Assembly: GCA_023299965.1 (NCBI GenBank)
Contig: JALZVN010000144.1
Span: 1-7,282 of the forward strand
Direction: 5' to 3'
DNA: 7,282 nt
Source: Saprospiraceae bacterium
Lineage (GTDB): Bacteria; Bacteroidota; Bacteroidia; Chitinophagales; Saprospiraceae
In this document: piece after piece, positions 1 through 6,010 of the stretch
Layout of the letters: every line of letters starts with the position of its first letter
Position numbering within the stretch: position 1 is the stretch's first letter
Translations under genes and position numbers: made by a program
Notes under the pieces: model-generated
The model's input: the letters and a program-made list of their open reading frames with translations, nothing else
Databases searched by the model: none
Told to the model about the DNA's origin: nothing

Positions 1-42
1 CCAAATTGTCACGATTTTTAAAAGAAAATCGCGCCAATTTGG
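1..42. repeat. 42-bp near-perfect inverted repeat (long hairpin or dyad)
   Basis: The two arms pair along almost their whole length: CCAAATTG (1-8) with CAATTTGG (35-42), and CGATTTT (12-18) with AAAATCG (25-31). The two arms are joined by a 3-by-3 internal loop in which only C10-G33 can pair. The terminal loop is six bases (19-24). There is no T-run after it on the plus strand, so it is not a convincing terminator in that direction; on the minus strand the sequence beyond it is outside the window. It may be a terminator for a gene to the left, the end of a mobile element, or part of the hairpin-rich repeat that follows it. The symmetry is certain; the role is not. Confidence 0.6.
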
Positions 43-57
43 ATCTTGCCATTTCTT

Positions 58-112
58 TCCGATGGGCTTCACCCATCGCTGTTGTATTTCCGTGCCTTCA
101 GCACTCAGAAAT
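58..112 (-). repeat. REP-like two-hairpin repeat
   Basis: Two hairpins stand side by side and share the same five-base loop, CTTCA on the plus strand (TGAAG on the minus strand). The first pairs CGATGGG (60-66) with CCCATCG (72-78). The second pairs GTGC (92-95) with GCAC (101-104), with an outer ATTTC/GAAAT pairing (86-90 with 108-112). Read on the minus strand it is a short hairpin, then a spacer of about 13 A-rich bases, then a G/C-rich hairpin. From memory this arrangement resembles dispersed intergenic repeats common in Bacteroidota genomes, often discussed with REP-associated Y1 (RAYT) transposases. No transposase gene is in this window. The family assignment is recall and inference; the hairpins are directly visible. 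Confidence 0.55.
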
Positions 113-155
113 GAAAAAAGAGATTACAGAATTATTAAACATAGAGCATCCCTAA
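111..155 (+). pseudogene. Possible 5' remnant of a nitronate monooxygenase/FabK-type gene
   Basis: An ATG at 111 opens a 14-codon reading frame, MKKEITELLNIEHP, closed by TAA at 153-155. These residues closely resemble the usual start of 2-nitropropane dioxygenase-like (nitronate monooxygenase or FabK) flavoproteins, which typically begin with an ITELLxIxxP segment followed by IIQxxM. Here the frame stops exactly where that continuation is expected, and none of the downstream sequence to 246 resumes it. The fragment directly abuts the REP-like repeat. The simplest reading is a leftover after a deletion or rearrangement. The match is short and could be chance, so this is tentative. Confidence 0.3.
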
Positions 156-246
156 AGAACTAAATCTTGTTAAGTCTTACTTCTAAATGTACCTATTTTG
201 AGATGAATCAAGTACTATTACTAAACGCCCTTGAAACGTTCATCAT

Positions 247-543
247 CTATTTCCTTTTATAGCTCATCCGATCTCTAATAGAGCCATCTTTTCGATGTAT
301 TATCACAGAGGACTCATTGTTGATGGCAATATCTCTTGCTCGATCAATAGCCTCTCTTTGATTATCAAAAATAGCGGTGTACTTCTGATTACCTGCTCCT
401 TTGACCGCCCAGCCCTCCTCGTGTGGGACTACATGCTGATTATATGTAGGTGGACTCGTTCTTACACCAAAGCCTTTAAGAACATCCTTTATGATCTTTT
501 TCAACAAGTCTATCCAGAATGAACTCTCTCTTAAATCTGACAT
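247..543 (-). CDS. Small DUF2188-family protein
   Basis: A 98-residue protein whose C-terminal two-thirds (about residues 36-95) has the hallmarks of the DUF2188 family: an HVVPHEEGWAVK opening (37-48), a central FDNQREAIDRARDIA helix-like stretch (59-73), and an IIHRKDGSIRDRMSY ending (81-95). The family is small, widespread in bacteria, and has no established biochemical function. Residues 1-34 are an extra, partly amphipathic lysine-rich segment (IDLLKKIIKDVLKGF) not usual for the family; there is no clear signal peptide. The gene begins 41 bp after the stop codon of the TonB-dependent receptor, on the same strand and with no terminator between, so it may be read through from the riboswitch-controlled transcript. 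A link to thiamine is not implied by the protein itself. The ATG at 543 is the only reasonable start; no Shine-Dalgarno is seen, which is normal in Bacteroidota. Confidence 0.85.
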   Translation of the reverse strand: MSDLRESSFWIDLLKKIIKDVLKGFGVRTSPPTYNQHVVPHEEGWAVKGAGNQKYTAIFDNQREAIDRARDIAINNESSVIIHRKDGSIRDRMSYKRK

Positions 544-584
544 AAGCTATTTTAAATCCAAAGTACTAAAATAATCCAAATGAC

Positions 585-3038
585 CTAAAACTTAATGGTT
601 AAACCCGCTAAGAAATTAGCACCCGCTTGAGGATACAAAAAGTTTTCTGTAATTAAATCTCCAAAAATAAAACTGTATGTATACCCATTTGCACTGTATA
701 GCGTATCAAATATATTGTTCACTTTAAGGCTAATAGAAATCTCTTTAAACTTTTTTGACGGAATAAAATATTGTCCTAAAAAATCCGTAACTAAGTAACT
801 ATCTAGGGCTCTATCTTCATTGGAAGTATTATCCAAAAATTGCTCCCCTACAAATTTAGGATATAATCCAATTTCTAAATTATCGATTGGTCTTGCTATA
901 ATTTGCGCACCTGCAATCACATTTGGAGAGAAGGAAATATCTGTATCTTCAAAATTATTAACGATAAGTTCAAAGCCTTCAGTAAAGTCAGCAAGTACTT
1001 CATCAAATGAACTTATTTTATTTTGACTAAATGTAGCATTGGCTCCGAAAGTAAACATTTCATTTATTTGATATGATCCATTAAGCTCAATACCTGCGCG
1101 ATAACTATCCTCTACATTTCTTCTTACAACAGCACCAACATCATTCAGTTCTCCAGTTGGGACCAATTGGTTATCATAGCCCATGTAGTATACATTCGCA
1201 TTTAGTAAAAACGAGCCTGCTAACTTTTTGTAGCCTAACTCTAGATCATAAAGTGTCTCATGAGTAGGTTGTTCGCCCTCAAATGCATCGATAAAATCAG
1301 ATCTTGACGGCTCCTTGTTAGCTACTCCAAAAGAAGTATACAATAGTTGGTTCTTAGCAAGTGAATAGGTCAAACCCAGTTTAGGATTGAAGAATCCAAA
1401 ATTTTCATCTATATCATAGTTTACCAGATCATTGTCTGTTCCTGTGGTAGTATAGTCGATGCCACGGAATTGCAAATCCACATATGCGTTCAAATTATCC
1501 GCGAGACTGTAATCTACTTGGGCATAAATATTAGCATCATCTTTTCGTGCTACTCCATTATAATAAGTAGATCCATCATTTGCAATTTCACTCAAATCAG
1601 CTTGAGTGATTTCGCCAAAGTGATCCCCATCATATCTATGAAAGGCACCTCCAATAGTAACGTCCATTTTATCATTGCCAAAATTCACACTAGCTACAGT
1701 TCCATAAAAATCATTATCCAGCCATCTTCTTCTCACCAAGTTAGTTGAGAAGAACTCTTCTCCATCTCTGATCACACTGGGTATTCCATAATCTGCCAAA
1801 TCATCATTTAGTCTAAACTGCTCGAAAAATCCTCTTCCTCTGGTATAATGAAAGGCAAGTTTTGCACTTACTCCTTTAAGGAACTGCTTATTGATATGCA
1901 CCTGATAGTGATCTTGTCTATAATCATCTACTTCATCTTCGTACAGATAGTAGTTGTACCTTCTATCTGAATCAAATAAGTTTATAGAGTCTTCAACAGT
2001 ATTATACAGAACTCCTACATTGTTATTATAGTGCTCAATCAATCCATCTATATCACCGTCTACCCTCGCCTGAGGTGTACCAAACCATGACTGGTAAGTA
2101 CGTTCCGATCCTAGCAAGGCTATTGCCTGCACACTAAAGTCATCCACAAAATATCCAGCTGACAGATAAGCTGACTTTAAATTAGAAGTCGCTCTATCCA
2201 CATAGCCATCTGAGTTAATGAGAGATAATCGCCCAGAAAAAACAAGGTTGTTTTTCAACAACCCAGAATTTAAGTTCAAGGTGTGCTTTCGTGTATTAAA
2301 AGAACCAAAGGTATTGCTCAATTCAGCGAAAGCCTCTTTGTCATATCCTTTAGTATCTAAATGAACACTCGCTCCAAAAGCGCCAGCACCATTTGTAGAA
2401 GCCCCTACTCCTCTTTGTATCTGAATACTATTGGTAGAGCTTGCTAGATCTGGCAAGTTTACCCAGAACGTTCCTTGAGATTCCGAGTCATTTAGAGGAA
2501 TATCATTAATTACCACGTTGGTACGAGTAGCGTCACTGCCACGGACACGGATACCGGTATACCCAATACCAGCGCCTGCATCTGAAGTAACTACTACAGA
2601 AGGCGTGTTACGCAACAAATAAGGAATATCTTGTCCTAAGTTACCTTTTCTAATCTCTTCTTGATTCACGTTCTCAAATGAGAAGGGCGCATTTTGTTCT
2701 ACCCTTAGAGAATTCACCTCTACGGTACTTAAAATCTTAGCATCGGTAGTCATTTCAATAGTGAAATCAGAATCTCTTGGAATCTGGATACTTTGTGTGT
2801 AGTCTTGATATCCTAGATAGGATACTCGAAGTGTGTAGTCTCCGTCCACAACTCCATCGATAGAGAAGCGTCCAGTTAAATCGGTAGTGGAAGATAGATT
2901 GGTTTCTAAAATTTCAATTACGGCACCGACCAGAGGCTCTCCAGAAGCCTCATGAATTTTGCCTGTAAATGTTGTCTGTGCATCAACGGCCAACAGTGTA
3001 CCTAACATCGAGATACAGAAAAAGAATAACTCTTTCAT
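585..3038 (-). CDS. TonB-dependent outer-membrane receptor, probable thiamine (or thiamine precursor) transporter
   Basis: This 817-residue protein is an outer-membrane active-transport barrel. Residues 1-20 form a signal peptide ending AVDA before Q21. Residues about 23-100 are a carboxypeptidase-regulatory-like beta-sandwich (FTGKIHEASGEPLVGAVIEI, then LTGRFSIDGV and YLGYQDY), a Bacteroidota hallmark. A TonB-box-like STVEVNS (104-110) leads into the plug (about 105-232) with IRVRGSD (163-169), NVVINDIPLND (174-184) and a QRGVGASTNGAGAFGASV stretch (208-225). The remainder is the 22-strand-type barrel, ending in the aromatic-terminated strand LTIKF. The substrate comes from context: a TPP riboswitch with an intrinsic terminator lies in its leader, so expression should fall when cellular thiamine pyrophosphate is high. 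Riboswitch-controlled TonB receptors of this kind have been described in Bacteroidota (named Omr1 in comparative work), often beside pnuT and a thiamine kinase gene; neither is present here. Import of thiamine, a phosphate ester or a pyrimidine precursor cannot be distinguished. The ATG at 3038 is fixed by the signal peptide. Confidence 0.92.
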   Translation of the reverse strand: MKELFFFCISMLGTLLAVDAQTTFTGKIHEASGEPLVGAVIEILETNLSSTTDLTGRFSIDGVVDGDYTLRVSYLGYQDYTQSIQIPRDSDFTIEMTTDAKILSTVEVNSLRVEQNAPFSFENVNQEEIRKGNLGQDIPYLLRNTPSVVVTSDAGAGIGYTGIRVRGSDATRTNVVINDIPLNDSESQGTFWVNLPDLASSTNSIQIQRGVGASTNGAGAFGASVHLDTKGYDKEAFAELSNTFGSFNTRKHTLNLNSGLLKNNLVFSGRLSLINSDGYVDRATSNLKSAYLSAGYFVDDFSVQAIALLGSERTYQSWFGTPQARVDGDIDGLIEHYNNNVGVLYNTVEDSINLFDSDRRYNYYLYEDEVDDYRQDHYQVHINKQFLKGVSAKLAFHYTRGRGFFEQFRLNDDLADYGIPSVIRDGEEFFSTNLVRRRWLDNDFYGTVASVNFGNDKMDVTIGGAFHRYDGDHFGEITQADLSEIANDGSTYYNGVARKDDANIYAQVDYSLADNLNAYVDLQFRGIDYTTTGTDNDLVNYDIDENFGFFNPKLGLTYSLAKNQLLYTSFGVANKEPSRSDFIDAFEGEQPTHETLYDLELGYKKLAGSFLLNANVYYMGYDNQLVPTGELNDVGAVVRRNVEDSYRAGIELNGSYQINEMFTFGANATFSQNKISSFDEVLADFTEGFELIVNNFEDTDISFSPNVIAGAQIIARPIDNLEIGLYPKFVGEQFLDNTSNEDRALDSYLVTDFLGQYFIPSKKFKEISISLKVNNIFDTLYSANGYTYSFIFGDLITENFLYPQAGANFLAGLTIKF

Positions 3039-3085
3039 ACAAGTAGTTTAGCGTCAATACTGAGGTAGTATAAACAGTGGTTAAT

Positions 3086-3116
3086 AAAAATAAAAAAAGG
3101 AGCAAAGAATTCGCTC
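3086..3116 (-). terminator. Intrinsic terminator in the riboswitch expression platform
   Basis: On the minus strand GAGCGAA (3116-3110) pairs with TTTGCTC (3106-3100) around a TTC loop, a seven-pair stem including one G-U pair. It is followed by C, seven T, A and five T (3099-3086). It sits between the TPP aptamer and the receptor start codon, which is 47 bases further on. This placement indicates control by premature transcription termination when TPP is bound. A possible antiterminator is AATTCCG of the aptamer (3140-3134) pairing, with one bulge, to CGAATT (3113-3108), which overlaps the 5' arm of the terminator stem; that pairing is inference. Confidence 0.88.
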
Positions 3117-3118
3117 TA

Positions 3119-3203
3119 CACTTATCCCTTCGTCGGAATTACCCGTTTCAGGTTCTGTGGGTATAATCTCAGCCTTTGAACTACGTCAAGTTGGCACCCC
3201 ATG
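3119..3203 (-). promoter_or_regulatory. TPP riboswitch (THI element)
   Basis: Read on the minus strand, the conserved THI-box blocks appear in order: GGGGTGCC (3200-3193), GGCTGAGAT (about 3176-3168), ACCC, GAACCTGA, GGGTAAT, and CCGACGAAGGGA ending near 3125. The GCTGAGA and GAACCTGA segments form the pyrimidine- and pyrophosphate-recognising core of the aptamer, and the ACCC/GGGT pairing is the intervening helix. A small variable TTGA/TCAA stem-loop sits between GTGCC and GGCTGAG, as in many TPP riboswitches. The aptamer binds thiamine pyrophosphate and here precedes an intrinsic terminator and the TonB-dependent receptor gene, so it should switch the receptor off when TPP is plentiful. The basal P1 helix is weak by eye, so the exact ends are approximate. 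Confidence 0.95.
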
Positions 3204-3213
3204 AGAATTAGCA

Positions 3214-3249
3214 CAAAAGTACAGTAATAGCTAGGAAATTCTAACCAAA
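3214..3249 (-). promoter_or_regulatory. Probable promoter for the riboswitch and TonB receptor transcript
   Basis: TACTTTTG on the minus strand (3221-3214) is a perfect match to the Bacteroidota -7 box TAnnTTTG. Transcription would begin roughly 6-8 bases beyond it, right at the 5' edge of the riboswitch, exactly where a leader RNA should start. A TTTG lies upstream (3249-3246), but the gap is 24 bases, longer than the usual 19-21; at the ideal spacing there is only TTAG (3244-3241). The box therefore has strong support and the -33 element is weak. It lies just after the end of the ABC ATPase gene, so the receptor has its own promoter. Confidence 0.6.
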
Positions 3250-3254
3250 TAGAC

Positions 3255-3935
3255 TTAAAAATCTATATTTTTCAGCTTTTCTGATATTTCTCCCGCAATT
3301 TCATTCTTGAAATCAAGTTCGAATTGTGAAAATTGGTCTCGTAGGATAGGCGCATCAAATTGACCATTTTGCAATCTATGGATCGAATCACTAACAACCA
3401 ATAAGCTAGATAATATATGAGAAGAAATAAGTATATACTTACCTTTCTCTTTTAAGGATTGAATAATACTAATAAGAATTTCATTGCTTTGTATATCTAC
3501 TCCATTGAAGGGTTCATCAAGGATGTATACTTTACGATCAAGAAGGAGTAGCCCCATAAAAGCGATCTTCTTTTTCATCCCAGTAGAATAATCTTCAACA
3601 AATTCATTTAGAGGTAATTGAAAAATTTCATTCCACATCTGAAAGTCTTTCTTGGGTGCAAGTAATTCAAGATACTCCTTTCCCTTCATAAGGGGATAAA
3701 AATAATTTTCTGTTTGTAGGAAAGCAATATCTTTTTTCTCAATAGACACCTCATCCAACATTATGTTACCAGCATTTGCTTTTTTAGTCCCATAAACGGA
3801 ATTAAAGAATGTAGACTTGCCTGCTCCATTCACCCCTAAAATACCTTGTATTTTTCCAGCTGAAAATTGTACACTGAGATTATTCAGCACTTCATGCTCT
3901 CCATACGACACGGTCAATTGATTGATATCTATCAT
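3255..3935 (-). CDS. ABC transporter ATP-binding protein
   Basis: This 226-residue protein is a single nucleotide-binding domain that powers a membrane partner by ATP hydrolysis at the cytoplasmic face. All motifs are present: Walker A GVNGAGKST (34-42), Q-loop glutamine at 74 (FLQTEN), a divergent signature YSTGMKKK (116-123) in place of LSGGQ, Walker B KVYILDEP (135-142) with catalytic E141, and the switch histidine H173 in LISSHIL. The divergent STGMKK signature and the lack of an extra domain resemble export-type ABC-2 ATPases (CcmA/DrrA-like) rather than substrate importers. The start ATG is 3 bases after the stop of the membrane protein gene upstream, so the two are almost certainly cotranslated partners. 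No substrate can be assigned. The C-terminal tail of about 30 residues after the NBD core is charged and probably helical. It lies just upstream of the thiamine receptor leader, but the separate promoter there argues against a functional link. Confidence 0.93.
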   Translation of the reverse strand: MIDINQLTVSYGEHEVLNNLSVQFSAGKIQGILGVNGAGKSTFFNSVYGTKKANAGNIMLDEVSIEKKDIAFLQTENYFYPLMKGKEYLELLAPKKDFQMWNEIFQLPLNEFVEDYSTGMKKKIAFMGLLLLDRKVYILDEPFNGVDIQSNEILISIIQSLKEKGKYILISSHILSSLLVVSDSIHRLQNGQFDAPILRDQFSQFELDFKNEIAGEISEKLKNIDF

Positions 3936-3938
3936 AGC

Positions 3939-4883
3939 TTACCAGTAATAATTGAGATTCTTTTTTGCTTTAAAATATTGTATTATGCTCATAAATAAAA
4001 CGACTAACTGAAATCCAGGAAGCAGCATAAATAAAAACATAATACCCGCAAGCGTGTTAGTATTGCACTTCAAAACAGAAGGTCTATAAAATACGTACTT
4101 ATTGCAAATAAAGAAAACAGTCATTGTCGTACTCGCTAAAAAAACTACTAGGAATAGATACCAATACGATAAAGAAAAGTAAAGCCCTATCCCGTAGAAT
4201 GGCAGCATCAATATTTGTATTGGCAGCCATATTTTAAAAATTTTGTTGTGCAAAAACTGACTTGCCGAATCATGATAAAATATCATTTCCTTAGGCTCTA
4301 AATATTCTAATGCGGACTGGAATACAGCAAAAAAAACAAAGGTAAACACAAATATAGCTGCAGGATATGCTGAATAGAATAAACACACTATATAGAGTAG
4401 CGTAAGAAATACACCATACTTCCTCGCGACATATTTAAGCTCTAGCTCTTCAGTAGGGATATCAATTTTTAGTGAGGTACTTTTTATTTCTACAGCATAC
4501 AGAAAGGACGCTATAAATGGCCAAATTAAAGATATAAAAAGGCCTGCCCCCAAAATTCCAACAACCACTTCCCATTTGCCTAGTATCAAGAAAGGTATGC
4601 AGAATGGAATGGTAAATAAGCCTATATCTATCAAGTAAATAAAGTACAAAGGCTGCTCCGAGTGTACTAAGAAATTATAATCTGTACGTTGATAGAGTAC
4701 TCCTAGCAACACAAATAAATAAAGTGCTACAAGGCTTGGATTTGATAATTGGACTAAATTTTCCATCCCTTGTAATATCGCTCCACTCAATAAAAATAGT
4801 GGTAGCAAAATATAAAAGATACCTGTTCGCTTTATATATCGACCAACTTGCTTACATCTAAAAAGTAGAAATGAATAATTCAT
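3939..4883 (-). CDS. Polytopic membrane protein, probable ABC transporter permease subunit
   Basis: A 314-residue integral membrane protein with about eight or nine hydrophobic segments by eye: residues about 20-39, 48-66, 78-100, 104-130, 154-172, 173-192, 217-236, 238-259 and 280-304. The N-terminus is short and basic (RCKQVGRYIKR) and the C-terminus is cytoplasmic-looking (KAKKNLNYYW). A soluble loop at about 131-152 is acidic. I do not recognise a named family; no ABC-2 signature is evident to me. The role as permease rests on the ATPase gene that follows after 3 bp with no other membrane partner nearby. It starts 87 bp after the stop of fabG on the same strand. That gap contains no convincing terminator or complete promoter, so partial read-through from fabG is possible. 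The ATG at 4883 leads directly into the positive-inside N-terminus and has no competing upstream start. Confidence 0.75.
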   Translation of the reverse strand: MNYSFLLFRCKQVGRYIKRTGIFYILLPLFLLSGAILQGMENLVQLSNPSLVALYLFVLLGVLYQRTDYNFLVHSEQPLYFIYLIDIGLFTIPFCIPFLILGKWEVVVGILGAGLFISLIWPFIASFLYAVEIKSTSLKIDIPTEELELKYVARKYGVFLTLLYIVCLFYSAYPAAIFVFTFVFFAVFQSALEYLEPKEMIFYHDSASQFLHNKIFKIWLPIQILMLPFYGIGLYFSLSYWYLFLVVFLASTTMTVFFICNKYVFYRPSVLKCNTNTLAGIMFLFMLLPGFQLVVLFMSIIQYFKAKKNLNYYW

Positions 4884-4970
4884 CTTATTCTAAAATAGGC
4901 AATATAGAAACAGCTTATACATTAATTAGACCTAGCACTTTTATTACTAGATTTTATGACTTTGATAGTG

Positions 4971-5717
4971 TTAACAGTTGAGTGCTCCACATACAGAGAT
5001 CACCTGACCTGATACATAGGAACTCAAATCTGAGGCTAGATATAAACACGTATCAGCTATCTCATCCCCTTTGCCTAATCTCTTCATAGGGATATTGGCT
5101 AAGAAATTGTCTTTTGTCTTATCATCCAATTCAGCTGTCATTTCTGTTTCTATGAACCCAGGAGCAATGACATTACAACGGATATTTCTTGAGCCAACTT
5201 CTTTGGCAATGGATTTTGAGAAACCTATAATCCCTGCCTTAGAGGCCGCATAATTGGCTTGACCTGCATTTCCAAAAACACCTACTACTGAAGACATATT
5301 GATGATAGATCCTGCTCGTTTTTTCATCATCGGTCGCATAACCTGCTTAGTCAAGTTGAATACTGATTTCAGGTTGGTTTCTATGACCGCATCCCACTGG
5401 TCCTCACTCATTCGAAGCATCAAATTATCTTTCGTGATCCCTGCATTATTGATCAATACATCAATCTGTCCATACTTTTCAATCACCGCTTTTACCAAAT
5501 TTTCTGCTTGTTCAAAATTTCCAGCATCAGACTGGAACGCTGCTGTATCTCCTCCTGCGGCATTTAGCTCTGTTACAATAGCATCTGAGCGTTCTGAAGA
5601 AGAACGATAGGTGAAGGCTACCTTTGCGCCTTGAGCAGCAAACTTTCTAACTATCGCCTCTCCTATTCCTCTAGATCCTCCTGTGATAAGTACTACTTTG
5701 TTTTCTATATTGATCAT
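4971..5717 (-). CDS. fabG: 3-oxoacyl-[acyl-carrier-protein] reductase FabG
   Basis: This enzyme reduces 3-oxoacyl-ACP to 3-hydroxyacyl-ACP with NADPH in the elongation cycle of type II fatty-acid synthesis in the cytoplasm. The protein is a classical short-chain dehydrogenase: cofactor loop TGGSRGIG (12-19), NNAG (90-93), structural N115, catalytic S143, Y156 and K160 (YAASK), and IAPGFIETEM (184-193), which matches FabG closely. With the ATG at 5717 the length is 248 residues, the usual FabG size, and the N-terminus INIENKVVLITGG is standard. An in-frame ATG at 5765 would add 16 residues (MGLIEVPYTNN...) with no counterpart in the family. Those codons also fall on one arm of an inverted repeat, so I reject that start. 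The C-terminus VCGALNC differs from the GGM ending of proteobacterial FabG, but I recall similar endings in Bacteroidota. No other fab or acpP gene is adjacent, so this may be one of several paralogues; other SDR substrates cannot be excluded. Confidence 0.9.
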   Translation of the reverse strand: MINIENKVVLITGGSRGIGEAIVRKFAAQGAKVAFTYRSSSERSDAIVTELNAAGGDTAAFQSDAGNFEQAENLVKAVIEKYGQIDVLINNAGITKDNLMLRMSEDQWDAVIETNLKSVFNLTKQVMRPMMKKRAGSIINMSSVVGVFGNAGQANYAASKAGIIGFSKSIAKEVGSRNIRCNVIAPGFIETEMTAELDDKTKDNFLANIPMKRLGKGDEIADTCLYLASDLSSYVSGQVISVCGALNC

Positions 5718-5740
5718 AAGTGATATAAGTTGATTATTCG

Positions 5741-5760
5741 TGTAGGGTACCTCTATTAAC
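5741..5760 (+). repeat. Left arm of a 20-bp inverted repeat with GGTACC core
   Basis: TGTAGGGTACCTCTATTAAC here is matched in inverted orientation at 5913-5932 with 17 of 20 positions identical, including a 13-base perfect run. The arms enclose 152 bp, giving a 192-bp unit. TGATTA occurs just outside each arm (5731-5736 and 5934-5939), though not at equal distances, so it is only a weak candidate for a target-site duplication. The unit could be a small non-autonomous (MITE-like) element that supplied the fabG leader, or the arms could be two copies of a regulator binding site, since the GGTACC centre is itself palindromic. Confidence 0.5.
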
Positions 5761-5779
5761 CCCATTCATTGCCTAAAAT

Positions 5780-5808
5780 GAAATTCTTTCAGAATTTCTG
5801 CAAATTTA
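5780..5808 (-). promoter_or_regulatory. Candidate fabG promoter box with an adjacent perfect dyad
   Basis: TAAATTTG on the minus strand (5808-5801) matches the Bacteroidota -7 consensus TAnnTTTG; no good TTTG lies at the expected upstream distance. Immediately downstream is a perfect inverted repeat, GAAATTCT (5780-5787) and AGAATTTC (5791-5798) with a 3-base centre, overlapping the expected transcription start. That position suits a repressor operator or a 5' leader hairpin controlling fabG. The identity of any regulator is unknown. Confidence 0.4.
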
Positions 5809-5842
5809 ATCTTTGACAAATTTCGTTATCCTTCAGTCATTT

Positions 5843-5877
5843 AGCTAAGGCTAAACTCCCTCAGTCTAGCCTTAGCT
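5843..5877. repeat. Hairpin with 11-bp perfect stem
   Basis: AGCTAAGGCTA (5843-5853) pairs perfectly with TAGCCTTAGCT (5867-5877); inside, ACT (5855-5857) can also pair with AGT (5863-5865) after one mismatch, leaving a five-base loop. Neither strand has a T-run directly after the stem, so it is not a good intrinsic terminator. It lies near the centre of the 192-bp unit bounded by the GGTACC inverted repeats, as the internal hairpin of a MITE-like element often does. Confidence 0.5.
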
Positions 5878-5912
5878 GTCAAATTTAAATTTGATTTTAG
5901 CCTAATTCAGAG

Positions 5913-5932
5913 GTTTATAGAGGTACCCTGTA
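5913..5932 (-). repeat. Right arm of the GGTACC inverted repeat
   Basis: GTTTATAGAGGTACCCTGTA is the partner of the arm at 5741-5760; the differences are at the fourth base and in two bases near the outer end. It overlaps a small hairpin, CCC-T-GTAA (5926-5933) pairing with TTACGGG (5937-5943), which could mark the true outer end of the element or the start of the structured region to the right. Confidence 0.5.
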
Positions 5933-6010
5933 ATGATTACGGGCGACAAATTACAAAAATCTAAGTAAAAGACTACTACTCAAAATGCATGAAGGATGGA
6001 AGTGATATGA

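Noticed and set aside
295..522. Plus-strand reading frame of 75 codons
   Set aside because: It lies opposite the DUF2188 gene, has no recognisable motif and is an antisense shadow.
820..1748. Plus-strand frames at 820-1026 and 1470-1748
   Set aside because: Both are opposite the TonB receptor coding sequence, with composition expected of antisense frames.
5071..5610. Plus-strand frames at 5071-5253 and 5299-5610
   Set aside because: Both are antisense to well-conserved fabG codons and show no family features.
5718..5765. Upstream ATG at 5765 as the start of fabG
   Set aside because: It adds 16 residues without a family counterpart, and its codons run through the GGTACC inverted repeat arm; the ATG at 5717 gives the standard 248-residue FabG.
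5843..5877. Intrinsic terminator
   Set aside because: The stem is strong, but neither strand has a T-run directly after it and no gene ends close by.
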